A stretch of DNA of 5,401 bases from Clostridia bacterium (GCA_017466455.1 JAFTUD010000060.1:1-5401), one strand, 5' to 3'; positions 1-4,300 are shown, numbered from the stretch's first letter. The notes: generated from the letters alone by a model not told the origin. Translations and numbers: made by a program.

Positions 1-288
1 AAATCAATGATTGATGAGCTGTGGTACGGAAATGTATCTCCAATGGATGATACTCGAAATAACACGGAAGAAATGAAGGAGCTGATGAGCTACATAGCTC
101 GGCATCAATAAAAACTCGTGGCAGCACTAACGGGCGAGCAGAAGGCGATTTTTGAGAAGTTCGATGATTGCTGGAACGAATACGCAAGCAAGGCACAAAA
201 AGCGATATTTTCATATGCCTTCAAGCTTGCCGAGCTAATCGCGCAAATGAAAGCATAAATCGCCAAGCTGAAAAAGAAAAACGCATAA
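1..288 (+). pseudogene. DUF6809-like small protein, degraded, 5' end outside window
   Basis: Frame 1 reads KSMIDELWYGNVSPMDD near its start and, further on, TGEQKAIFEKFDDCWNEYA followed by AIFSYAFKL. The DELWYGN opening, the central EQK..FEKFDDC segment and the closing hydrophobic FSYAFKL helix are the layout I associate with DUF6809, a family of roughly 90-residue proteins of unknown function in gut clostridia; this is recognition from memory, not a search. An in-frame TAA lies at 109-111 (after residues RHQ) and another at 256-258, yet the frame keeps a family-like sequence between them and a lysine-rich tail up to a third TAA at 286-288. The likely start codon is just before base 1. The other genes here end normally with TAA or TAG, so stop-codon reassignment is unlikely and I call it a pseudogene. 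A short restart from GTG at 118 is possible but has no ribosome binding site. Confidence 0.6.
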
Positions 289-293
289 AATAG

Positions 294-316
294 ATGGTGA
301 GCAAACGCTCACCCAT
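294..316 (+). terminator. Hairpin after the DUF6809-like remnant, possible weak terminator
   Basis: GGTGAGC (296-302) and GCTCACC (307-313) form a perfect 7-bp stem around an AAAC loop, extended by AT/AT across a bulged C. It begins 6 bases after the last TAA of the remnant, where a terminator is expected, but the plus strand continues CATTAAAAATC without a U-tract. On the minus strand it is followed by ATCTATTTTA. It may be a decayed or factor-dependent terminator. Confidence 0.35.
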
Positions 317-371
317 TAAAAATCGACCTTTAATTCTCAAAAATCGAGAATAAAAAAATCGAAACAATATA

Positions 372-400
372 TAGACATTGGTGAAATTTTTTGTTAAAAT
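372..400 (+). promoter_or_regulatory. Sigma-A type promoter of the XRE regulator gene
   Basis: TAGACA (372-377, five of six to TTGACA) is followed after exactly 17 bases by TAAAAT (395-400, five of six to TATAAT). The upstream stretch 351-371 is A-rich, as in an UP element. Transcription would start near 407, leaving a leader of about 40 bases before the ATG at 447. No competing pair with good spacing was seen. Confidence 0.6.
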
Positions 401-407
401 TAAGGTG

Positions 408-423
408 TAAGTTGTACAGCTTA
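408..423 (+). promoter_or_regulatory. Imperfect dyad at the start of the leader, candidate operator
   Basis: TAAGTTGTACAGCTTA is a 16-base palindrome with one mismatched pair (T412 against G419), centred on TGTACA. It sits at the expected transcription start of the XRE gene, where a bound repressor would block initiation. Autoregulation through such dyads is common for XRE proteins; that this protein binds here is inference. Confidence 0.4.
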
Positions 424-446
424 AAAAATGCAAGGGAGCTGATAAA

Positions 447-1616
447 ATGAAAATCACATTAGCAGATAATATTAGAAATTTAAGAAAGGCCAAAGGATTA
501 ACACAAGAGCAATTTGCTGAAATAATGGGCGTTTCTTTGCAAAGCATAAGTAGATGGGAAACAGGTGTTTCAGAGCCTAACATTCAGATAATTGCTGAAA
601 TTGCTGATTACTTTGAAACAAGCATTGATTATCTTGTTGGAGCCAAAACCGATAAAGAAAGCAAAGAATTAAAAAACCTGTTTGAGGATTTGCAAAACGG
701 AATGAGCGAGAAAGAACAGCTTTTGTATTTGCGTGAGCTTTATAAAAAATACCCAAGAAATCCAGACATAGCATATCTTATTTGCGAAAGAACTGATGAC
801 TTGGAAGAACTTCGAGATATGGCAGATATAGTCTTAAAAATTGAAGGTTATGACAACAAACATAGAAGAATTAGTGTCATTAAAAGCCTTATTTCTAAAG
901 AAAAAGAGGAAAATGTAAATTCACTGTTAGAAAAATATGGTTATTCCTCTGATATGGGATATAATGCACTTTTGGAACAGAGATACAAAACACAAGGACA
1001 ATGGCAAGAATATGTAGCTATGCGTCAGCTTTCAATGGTTGGATATTTGACCGAGGATGTTTTTGCAAGAATGGGAACAAGACCAGCCCCAAATCCTTCA
1101 ATCGAACGCTGTATGTGGGCTTCAAAAAAGATATTTAAAATAATCAATTTACTGACCGACCAAGAGAACGGGGATGAAATTATAGGCGATGGAGAAATTG
1201 ATTTATGGGCAAAAACAAGAATACTTGAAGGACTTAGAATGTCGTGCTATTTTGCGTCCACAGGCGAAAAAGAAAAGGCTTTGACAACTCTTGAAAAGGT
1301 TACTGCATATATCGAAAAACTTCATAATTTGCCAGACGGAACAGAACTTACCTATCGTTGCAGAGGACTTGATAAATTAAAGGCTAAGGTTATAAGAAAT
1401 GCCGAAGAGGATGTTTTCGATGAATACAAGCTTGAAAGAGGACAAAAACTCTTGTGGATAGATTTCAAAGGTGTAAACTTTATGGATTGGCTTTGTTTAA
1501 ATAGATATTACGATATTCTTATAAAAAATCAAGGCTGGGAATGGTTTGACCCGATTAGAAATGAAGAACGCTACAAAGCTTGTGTTGAAAGAATAAGAAA
1601 ATGCATTGTTTTCTAG
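447..1616 (+). CDS. XRE-family helix-turn-helix regulator with long helical (TPR-like) C-terminal domain
   Basis: A 389-residue protein. Residues 7-64 form a classic HTH_3/XRE DNA-binding domain: LADNIRNLRKAKGLTQEQFA, then the recognition region VSLQSISRWETG (29-40), then PNIQIIAEIADYFETSIDYLVG. Residues from about 70 to the end look entirely alpha-helical, with patterns such as EKEQLLYLRELYKKYPRNPDIAYLI and a C-terminal FDPIRNEERYKACVERI, which resembles the last repeat of TPR-like sensor domains. The start is well set: AAGGGAG at 432-438 lies 8 bases before the ATG. The gene has its own promoter (372-400) and terminator (1639-1671), so it is probably a single-gene transcript. XRE-TPR proteins of this type often respond to a peptide or another small signal, but no partner peptide gene is visible, so ligand and targets are unknown. 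It is AT-rich compared with the mfd end of the window. Confidence 0.9.
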   Translation: MKITLADNIRNLRKAKGLTQEQFAEIMGVSLQSISRWETGVSEPNIQIIAEIADYFETSIDYLVGAKTDKESKELKNLFEDLQNGMSEKEQLLYLRELYKKYPRNPDIAYLICERTDDLEELRDMADIVLKIEGYDNKHRRISVIKSLISKEKEENVNSLLEKYGYSSDMGYNALLEQRYKTQGQWQEYVAMRQLSMVGYLTEDVFARMGTRPAPNPSIERCMWASKKIFKIINLLTDQENGDEIIGDGEIDLWAKTRILEGLRMSCYFASTGEKEKALTTLEKVTAYIEKLHNLPDGTELTYRCRGLDKLKAKVIRNAEEDVFDEYKLERGQKLLWIDFKGVNFMDWLCLNRYYDILIKNQGWEWFDPIRNEERYKACVERIRKCIVF

Positions 1617-1638
1617 TGTTTTGATATTTTATAAAGAG

Positions 1639-1671
1639 CGAGTGCTGATTTTTTTCGGCACTCGTTTTTTT
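1639..1671 (+). terminator. Intrinsic terminator of the XRE gene
   Basis: CGAGTGC (1639-1645) pairs perfectly with GCACTCG (1658-1664), and the stem extends inward by a T-G wobble, G-C and A-T to a T-rich loop. Seven T residues follow directly (1665-1671). It lies 23 bases after the TAG of the regulator gene and is a textbook Rho-independent terminator. Confidence 0.92.
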
Positions 1672-1712
1672 GCGTCGCAGTAATCAAAGAAAAGGCGAGC
1701 CTCATCATACGC

Positions 1713-1746
1713 AAAAAAAATAAAGGGACACAAAATGTGTCCCTTT
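1713..1746 (-). terminator. Intrinsic terminator of tRNA-Ser
   Basis: On the minus strand AAAGGGACAC (1746-1737) and GTGTCCCTTT (1731-1722) form a 10-bp perfect stem with a 5-base loop, followed by A at 1721 and eight T residues (1720-1713). It starts two bases after the encoded CCA end of the tRNA, so the tRNA is transcribed and terminated as a single unit. Facing the plus-strand terminator at 1639-1671, it insulates the two convergent units. Confidence 0.92.
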
Positions 1747-1747
1747 T

Positions 1748-1836
1748 TGGCGGACGGAGTGGGATTCGAACCCACGTGTCTGTGAAGACAAACTGATTTC
1801 GAGTCAGCCCCGTTATGACCACTTCGATATCCGTCC
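1748..1836 (-). tRNA. tRNA-Ser (anticodon CGA), 3' CCA encoded
   Basis: Read on the minus strand, 89 nucleotides fold as a class II tRNA. The acceptor stem is GGACGGA (1836-1830) with TCCGTCC (1758-1752), then discriminator G (1751) and an encoded CCA (1750-1748). The anticodon stem GCTGA/TCAGT (one G-U pair) carries loop CTCGAAA, giving anticodon CGA at 1801-1799, which reads UCG codons. A long variable arm with stem GTCT/AGAC (1776-1791) and the T arm GTGGG-TTCGAAT-CCCAC (1775-1759) complete it; the long variable arm is the hallmark of tRNA-Ser. A TATAAT box lies 7 bases upstream and a strong terminator directly downstream. Confidence 0.96.
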
Positions 1837-1843
1837 ATATTAA

Positions 1844-1849
1844 ATTATA
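1844..1849 (-). promoter_or_regulatory. -10 box of tRNA-Ser
   Basis: ATTATA on the plus strand is a perfect TATAAT on the minus strand, 7 bases upstream of the mature tRNA 5' end at 1836, so transcription would start at or next to the tRNA itself. No good -35 hexamer is visible 16-18 bases further upstream; the region is simply AT-rich. Confidence 0.65.
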
Positions 1850-1877
1850 CTAAATTTGTTTTAAAAATGCTTAAATA

Positions 1878-2023
1878 GGCTGACTCGAAGGATTTCTCGT
1901 CAAGGCTACGCCCTCCACCGTCGCATAGTTGTCTGCCTTCGCCTCGGTACACTCGGCTCGGCACACGCCTTGCTTTGGGCGGTTCACTCGCAAAAACGAT
2001 AATCAACCGTTTTTACCTCGCTA
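1878..2023. other. Gene-free GC-rich segment, apparently inverted relative to the tRNA-Ser remnant
   Basis: The segment begins with GGCTGACTCGAA (1878-1889), the exact reverse complement of 1798-1809, which is the 5' anticodon strand and loop of the intact tRNA-Ser. It ends where the truncated tRNA copy (2024-2061) breaks off. Inverting the segment would rejoin the tRNA 5' half to its anticodon loop. Within it, AAAAACG (1993-1999) and CGTTTTT (2008-2014) form a 7-bp stem. The interior (1890-1980) is markedly more GC-rich than its surroundings, contains no convincing ORF or ribosome binding site on either strand, and resembles repetitive intergenic DNA rather than a gene. Its origin is unknown to me. 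Confidence 0.5.
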
Positions 2024-2053
2024 CCCGTTTATGACCACTTCGATATCCGCCCA
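2024..2053 (-). pseudogene. Truncated tRNA-Ser copy (5' acceptor strand and D arm only)
   Basis: This stretch repeats the 5' third of the intact tRNA-Ser, 215 bases away in the same orientation: acceptor strand GGGCGGA (GGACGGA in the intact gene), then TATCGAAGTGGTCATAAACGGG, matching the intact copy except for one inserted A in the D loop. The similarity continues a few bases into the upstream flank (to 2061). No anticodon arm, variable arm or T arm follows, so it cannot make a functional tRNA-Ser. It looks like one member of a former tandem tRNA-Ser pair, broken near the anticodon arm. Confidence 0.8.
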
Positions 2054-2063
2054 TATTTAAAAG

Positions 2064-2082
2064 CGGCTCGAAATTCAAGCCG
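2064..2082 (-). other. Short hairpin in the leader of the tRNA-Ser remnant
   Basis: On the minus strand CGGCTTGA and TTCGAGCCG pair over 8 positions (one T-G wobble) around a 3-base loop, followed by CTTTTAAA. It lies immediately downstream of the promoter-like pair at 2089-2117, so it would be at the very 5' end of that transcript. The U-tract is too short for a confident terminator call. Confidence 0.4.
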
Positions 2083-2088
2083 ATATAA

Positions 2089-2117
2089 AGTATAACATAA
2101 AGCGTTGCATTTTGCAA
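2089..2117 (-). promoter_or_regulatory. Promoter-like sequence upstream of the tRNA-Ser remnant
   Basis: On the minus strand TTGCAA (2117-2112) is separated by exactly 17 bases from TATACT (2094-2089), which is preceded by TGT as in an extended -10 element. It points at the truncated tRNA copy and the 1878-2023 segment. It was probably the promoter of an ancestral tRNA-Ser transcript; if still active it makes a non-coding RNA reading toward the intact tRNA. Confidence 0.5.
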
Positions 2118-2176
2118 GAGTTTTTTCAAATGTTAATAAAGTTTATTTGAAATAAGAACAAATAATGACATAAATG

Positions 2177-2205
2177 TTGACAAAATGTAAATGCTATGAT
2201 AAGAT
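2177..2205 (+). promoter_or_regulatory. Promoter of the yccF-family gene
   Basis: A perfect TTGACA (2177-2182), a 17-base spacer and TAAGAT (2200-2205, four of six to TATAAT). Transcription would start near 2212, about 25 bases before the ATG at 2237. This placement also shows that an in-frame ATG at 2174 cannot be the start codon, since it lies upstream of the promoter. Confidence 0.6.
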
Positions 2206-2236
2206 AAAATTACAAATGCTAATAGGAGGAGACATT

Positions 2237-2596
2237 ATGAAAACAATAGGCAACATTCTTTGGCTTGTACTCACCGGCCTTTGGGCGGCAATTGCATGGG
2301 CTTTCTTGGGAGTTATTTGGTGTATCACAATCATCGGAATTCCTTTTGGAAAGCAGTGCTTTAAATTTGCAAGCCTTTCTCTTTGGCCAATGGGCAGAAA
2401 TGTGAATACGAATTTCGGCAAGCACCCGATAGCAAACATTATTTGGCTTGTGTTCGGCGGACTTGAGATTGCAATCGGATTTTTGATTACAGCGCTTATT
2501 TGGTGCATCACAATCATCGGAATTCCTTTCGGAAAGCAGTGCTTCAAGCTTGCGATGCTCGCAGTTATGCCATTCGGAGCAACCATCGGCAAATAA
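2237..2596 (+). CDS. yccF: YccF-domain (DUF307) small inner-membrane protein
   Basis: A 119-residue hydrophobic protein made of two tandem YccF domains. The signature IWCITIIGIPFGKQCFK occurs twice, at residues 27-43 and 88-104, exactly 61 residues apart, each preceded by a hydrophobic membrane stretch (about 6-35 and 66-96) and followed by a PMG or PFG turn. E. coli YccF is somewhat longer but has the same two-domain plan; the family is membrane-located with no established biochemical role. The start is fixed by AGGAGGAG at 2224-2231, 5 bases before the ATG, and by the promoter at 2177-2205; an in-frame ATG at 2174 lies upstream of that promoter. The gene appears monocistronic and converges on the lipoprotein gene. 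The two copies are unusually alike at DNA level (see findings). The family call is secure; function is not known. Confidence 0.93.
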   Translation: MKTIGNILWLVLTGLWAAIAWAFLGVIWCITIIGIPFGKQCFKFASLSLWPMGRNVNTNFGKHPIANIIWLVFGGLEIAIGFLITALIWCITIIGIPFGKQCFKLAMLAVMPFGATIGK

Positions 2597-2599
2597 ACA

Positions 2600-2614
2600 A
2601 AAAAGCAACCATTT
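2600..2614 (+). repeat. Left 15-bp terminal inverted repeat
   Basis: AAAAAGCAACCATTT, perfect reverse complement of 2967-2981. The match stops at both ends: 2599/2982 and 2615/2966 do not pair. It follows the K-TAA end of yccF after only three bases (ACA). Confidence 0.75.
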
Positions 2615-2615
2615 A

Positions 2616-2641
2616 GCGCAGTGCCATTAAGGACACTGCGC
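2616..2641. other. 8-bp stem hairpin at left end of the element
   Basis: GCGCAGTG (2616-2623) pairs with CACTGCGC (2634-2641); CC/GG inside can add two pairs past a bulged A. It is the first stable hairpin after yccF but has no U-tract on the plus strand, so it may act as an RNA 3'-end stabiliser rather than a true terminator. Confidence 0.6.
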
Positions 2642-2824
2642 ATCGATATAAATCCCTTGCGGGATTTTCGATATTCGCCTGTGGCGAACGATATGTGCTG
2701 ACGCACGCGATATGCTTGCTTCGCAAGCGAGGGATTTATATCATATCGAAGCCGACCGAAGGTCGGTTATATCGAATTTGCCGCAAGGCAAATATATCGA
2801 GCCGAGCCAAGCGAGGCATATCGA
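2642..2824. repeat. Array of short hairpins separated by TCGATAT / ATATCGA spacers
   Basis: Stems in order: AAATCCC/GGGATTT (2650-2667), TTCGCC/GGCGAA (2674-2688), GTGC/GCAC (2695-2706), GCTTGC/GCAAGC (2714-2728), CCGACC/GGTCGG (2752-2766), ATTTGCC/GGCAAAT (2776-2793) and a weak GCC/GGC unit (2801-2817). Loops are 3-4 bases in the good stems. The left half has spacers TCGATAT at 2643 and 2668 and CGATAT at 2689 and 2708; the right half has ATATCGA at 2743, 2769, 2794 and 2818. The spacer is conserved while the stem sequences differ, and its orientation flips at about 2742. Confidence 0.8.
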
Positions 2825-2830
2825 CAAATA

Positions 2831-2850
2831 GCATCTGTGGACACAGATGC
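2831..2850. other. Hairpin with 8-bp stem
   Basis: GCATCTGT (2831-2838) and ACAGATGC (2843-2850) pair around a GGAC loop. An outer GACAA/TTGTC pair (2823-2827 with 2856-2860) can extend it across an internal loop. It follows the last ATATCGA spacer of the array. Confidence 0.7.
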
Positions 2851-2865
2851 AGTGCTTGTCAACAA

Positions 2866-2903
2866 AAGAGGACATAGGGCGCAAAAACGCTCTATGTCCT
2901 TTT
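2866..2903. terminator. Bidirectional intrinsic terminator between yccF and the lipoprotein gene
   Basis: AGGACATAGGGCG (2869-2881) pairs with CGCTCTATGTCCT (2888-2900) over 13 positions (one G-T wobble) around CAAAAA; flanking A and T runs lengthen the stem. A short T-run follows on the plus strand (TTTT, 2900-2903) and CTTTTGTT follows on the minus strand. It is the longest stem in the block and the best candidate terminator for both converging transcripts, though the U-tracts are modest. Confidence 0.65.
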
Positions 2904-2958
2904 CCTGTCGGTAGGTACTATATTCTATTGAACTTAAAACCGTCCTTAAGAGTACTAT

Positions 2959-2972
2959 CCATTTTCAAATGG
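2959..2972. other. Small hairpin overlapping the right terminal repeat
   Basis: CCATTT (2959-2964) and AAATGG (2967-2972) form a short stem; on the plus strand TTGCTTTTT follows, a weak terminator-like arrangement for read-through from the left. The right arm belongs to the 15-bp terminal repeat, so local and long-range pairing compete. Confidence 0.4.
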
Positions 2973-2981
2973 TTGCTTTTT
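2967..2981 (-). repeat. Right 15-bp terminal inverted repeat
   Basis: Reads AAAAAGCAACCATTT on the minus strand, identical to 2600-2614. On the minus strand it follows the K-TAA end of the lipoprotein gene after five bases, so both converging genes run AAATAA, 3-5 bases, then the same 15-mer. Confidence 0.75.
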
Positions 2982-2986
2982 ACTGC

Positions 2987-4249
2987 TTATTTAGAGCTTT
3001 CGCCCTCGTCCTTCTTGCTAAGCTCACCGTAGATAAGATTATAGTCCATATCGTTCGGGTCAACGCTTGAAAGCGGAATATCCTGAGCAATTCCGTTGTC
3101 CTCAACCGTATAGCTTGATTCATTCTTTTCGTAATTCGCAAGATATTCGCCAAAAAGCTTAGCAGTCACGCTTGACTTGAAATCGCCAAAGAAGTTCTTA
3201 TACGCGTCATCCTTGTAAGCGTCCTCATCAAGAGGCAATCTCTTTACAAAAACATAGCCGTATTCAAAGTAGTCGCCTGCATTAATCGTAATTGTCTTGT
3301 CACCGATAGTCACCTTACCGCCCTGCGCAAAGCTACGCTTAGCAACAACCCTTGCAACATCGTTTTCACTAAGCAGAGCAGCCGCGGCAAGCGCGTTTTG
3401 TCCCGATGTCACCGCAGGAAATCTCGAATAACAGCCGTTTGGATAAGCCGTATCATCGGAATACCTCGCATATAGCTGTTCATAGGACATAGTAGGGTCA
3501 ATTACCTTGTAAACATATCCTTCCTCAGGCTCAATGAAAAGGTTTGTAAGGTCGTCAATAATATCGTTACGCTCCTTAATTTCGCTCTCTGTAAGCGACT
3601 CAAGGACCTCAACAACCTCACCCTTATCGTTCGTTTCCTTAACAATCTTATAGGCATTGTTAATTACGATAGTGTTAAACTTCATATATTCCTTTTCGTA
3701 AAACGCCTTAAGCTCGCTATCCTCAATCTTCTCACCGTTTGCGCCAAAAAGATGCTCAACAACAAGAGTCTGCTTCATTTGCATTGTGTAAACCTCTCGT
3801 AGCGTGTCCGCAGTAAAGCCGTAAAGCTTTTTCGCCCTTTGGTCAAATTTTTGCTCGGAATAAGGACCGTAATAGGTAACGACCGTATCAACATTCTTGT
3901 TAATCGTGTCCACCATTTCCTTCGGCATTTCAAGCTCAAGCACATCAAACAAGAGCTGAGAGTAGAGAAGCGTCATAACGCTTGTCAGAAACGAGTCCGT
4001 ATACCTCAAATCAAGCGTTTGCGCAAGGGTCAGCCCCGTTGACGGAATTGACGCATTCCACGGTGAGCCGTAAAGCCCCGCGCTCTCAAGCGTTTGACGG
4101 TTAAACATGCTCACAAGATATCTGAAATGATCCTCTTTAATCTCATAAGGGCCGAGCGAGTATACCGCATCATTTCCGCAGGAGCTAAAGCAAACCAGCG
4201 AGCAGGCAAGCATACACACCAAAATAAATATTGATAAAATTCTTTTCAT
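2987..4249 (-). CDS. SurA/PrsA-like foldase lipoprotein with degenerate parvulin-like domain
   Basis: A 420-residue protein. Residues 1-24 are a lipoprotein signal: MKR, a hydrophobic core, then FSSC, with Cys24 the likely lipidated residue, so the protein should be anchored outside the cytoplasmic membrane. Residues about 35-185 look like the helical SurA_N/PrsA chaperone region. Residues about 190-337 resemble a parvulin peptidyl-prolyl isomerase: YEQLYARYSDDTAYPNGCYS (255-274) mimics the family's A..YS.D....GG.L motif, and GYVFVKR (331-337) mimics its closing strand, but the usual GG is NG and loops are inserted, so activity is uncertain. The tail ends in charged DEGESSK. AAGGAG at 4260-4255 sets the start. 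It lies 77 bp downstream of mfd, a pairing seen in clostridia, and has its own promoter candidate at 4301-4329. A plain lipoprotein of unknown function is the alternative. Confidence 0.75.
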   Translation of the reverse strand: MKRILSIFILVCMLACSLVCFSSCGNDAVYSLGPYEIKEDHFRYLVSMFNRQTLESAGLYGSPWNASIPSTGLTLAQTLDLRYTDSFLTSVMTLLYSQLLFDVLELEMPKEMVDTINKNVDTVVTYYGPYSEQKFDQRAKKLYGFTADTLREVYTMQMKQTLVVEHLFGANGEKIEDSELKAFYEKEYMKFNTIVINNAYKIVKETNDKGEVVEVLESLTESEIKERNDIIDDLTNLFIEPEEGYVYKVIDPTMSYEQLYARYSDDTAYPNGCYSRFPAVTSGQNALAAAALLSENDVARVVAKRSFAQGGKVTIGDKTITINAGDYFEYGYVFVKRLPLDEDAYKDDAYKNFFGDFKSSVTAKLFGEYLANYEKNESSYTVEDNGIAQDIPLSSVDPNDMDYNLIYGELSKKDEGESSK

Positions 4250-4275
4250 AAAATCTCCTTCAAAAAAGAAGCTCC

Positions 4276-4289
4276 GCGCATTTTTGCGC
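4276..4289 (-). other. Small leader hairpin ahead of the lipoprotein gene
   Basis: GCGCA and TGCGC form a 5-bp stem around AAAA in the 77-bp gap, within the predicted 5' leader of the lipoprotein mRNA. On the minus strand it is followed by GGAGCTTCTTTTTT, so it could act as a weak terminator for mfd transcripts or as an attenuator. The stem is short; evidence is limited. Confidence 0.35.
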
Positions 4290-4300
4290 CTGTCATAGAT

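Larger units (their letters stand above)
2600..2981. repeat. 382-bp non-coding element bounded by 15-bp inverted repeats, filled with hairpins
   Basis: AAAAAGCAACCATTT (2600-2614) and its exact reverse complement (2967-2981) bound the whole gap between the converging genes. A second inner pair, TTAAGGAC (2627-2634) and GTCCTTAA (2942-2949), reinforces the symmetry. The interior is a run of hairpins. It starts 3 bases after the yccF stop and ends 5 bases short of the lipoprotein stop. No transposase or other gene lies inside. It could be a MITE-like or REP/BIME-like element, or a shared bidirectional 3' UTR structure. No clear target-site duplication is visible. Confidence 0.6.

Noticed and set aside
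1..288. Stop-codon reassignment (TAA read as glutamine)
   Set aside because: yccF and the lipoprotein gene end normally at TAA, mfd and the regulator at TAG, and the only tRNA present reads UCG.
221..583. 120-residue minus-strand ORF across the regulator promoter and N-terminus
   Set aside because: It is antisense to a well-supported promoter and HTH domain and shows no recognisable protein features.
1613..1838. Two 69-residue minus-strand ORFs over the tRNA
   Set aside because: They are read through the tRNA-Ser gene and its terminator; the RNA gene explains the sequence.
2174..2236. Longer N-terminus for YccF starting at 2174
   Set aside because: The upstream ATG lies before the predicted transcription start, and the strong AGGAGGAG sits directly before the ATG at 2237.
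2194..2706. Minus-strand ORFs of 170 and 129 residues opposite yccF
   Set aside because: They mirror the two yccF repeats, lack start signals, and contradict the clear YccF protein on the plus strand.
2642..2824. CRISPR array
   Set aside because: The constant part is only 7 bp, its orientation reverses, and the variable parts are self-complementary hairpins of 12-18 bp rather than spacers. No cas gene is present.
2600..2981. Integron attC sites or cassette array
   Set aside because: No GTTRRRY-type core sites, no integrase and no cassette genes were seen.
2695..3032. Two short plus-strand ORFs of 60 and 61 residues across the hairpin block
   Set aside because: They translate the hairpin modules and spacers, have no ribosome binding site, overlap each other, and one runs into the end of the lipoprotein gene on the other strand.
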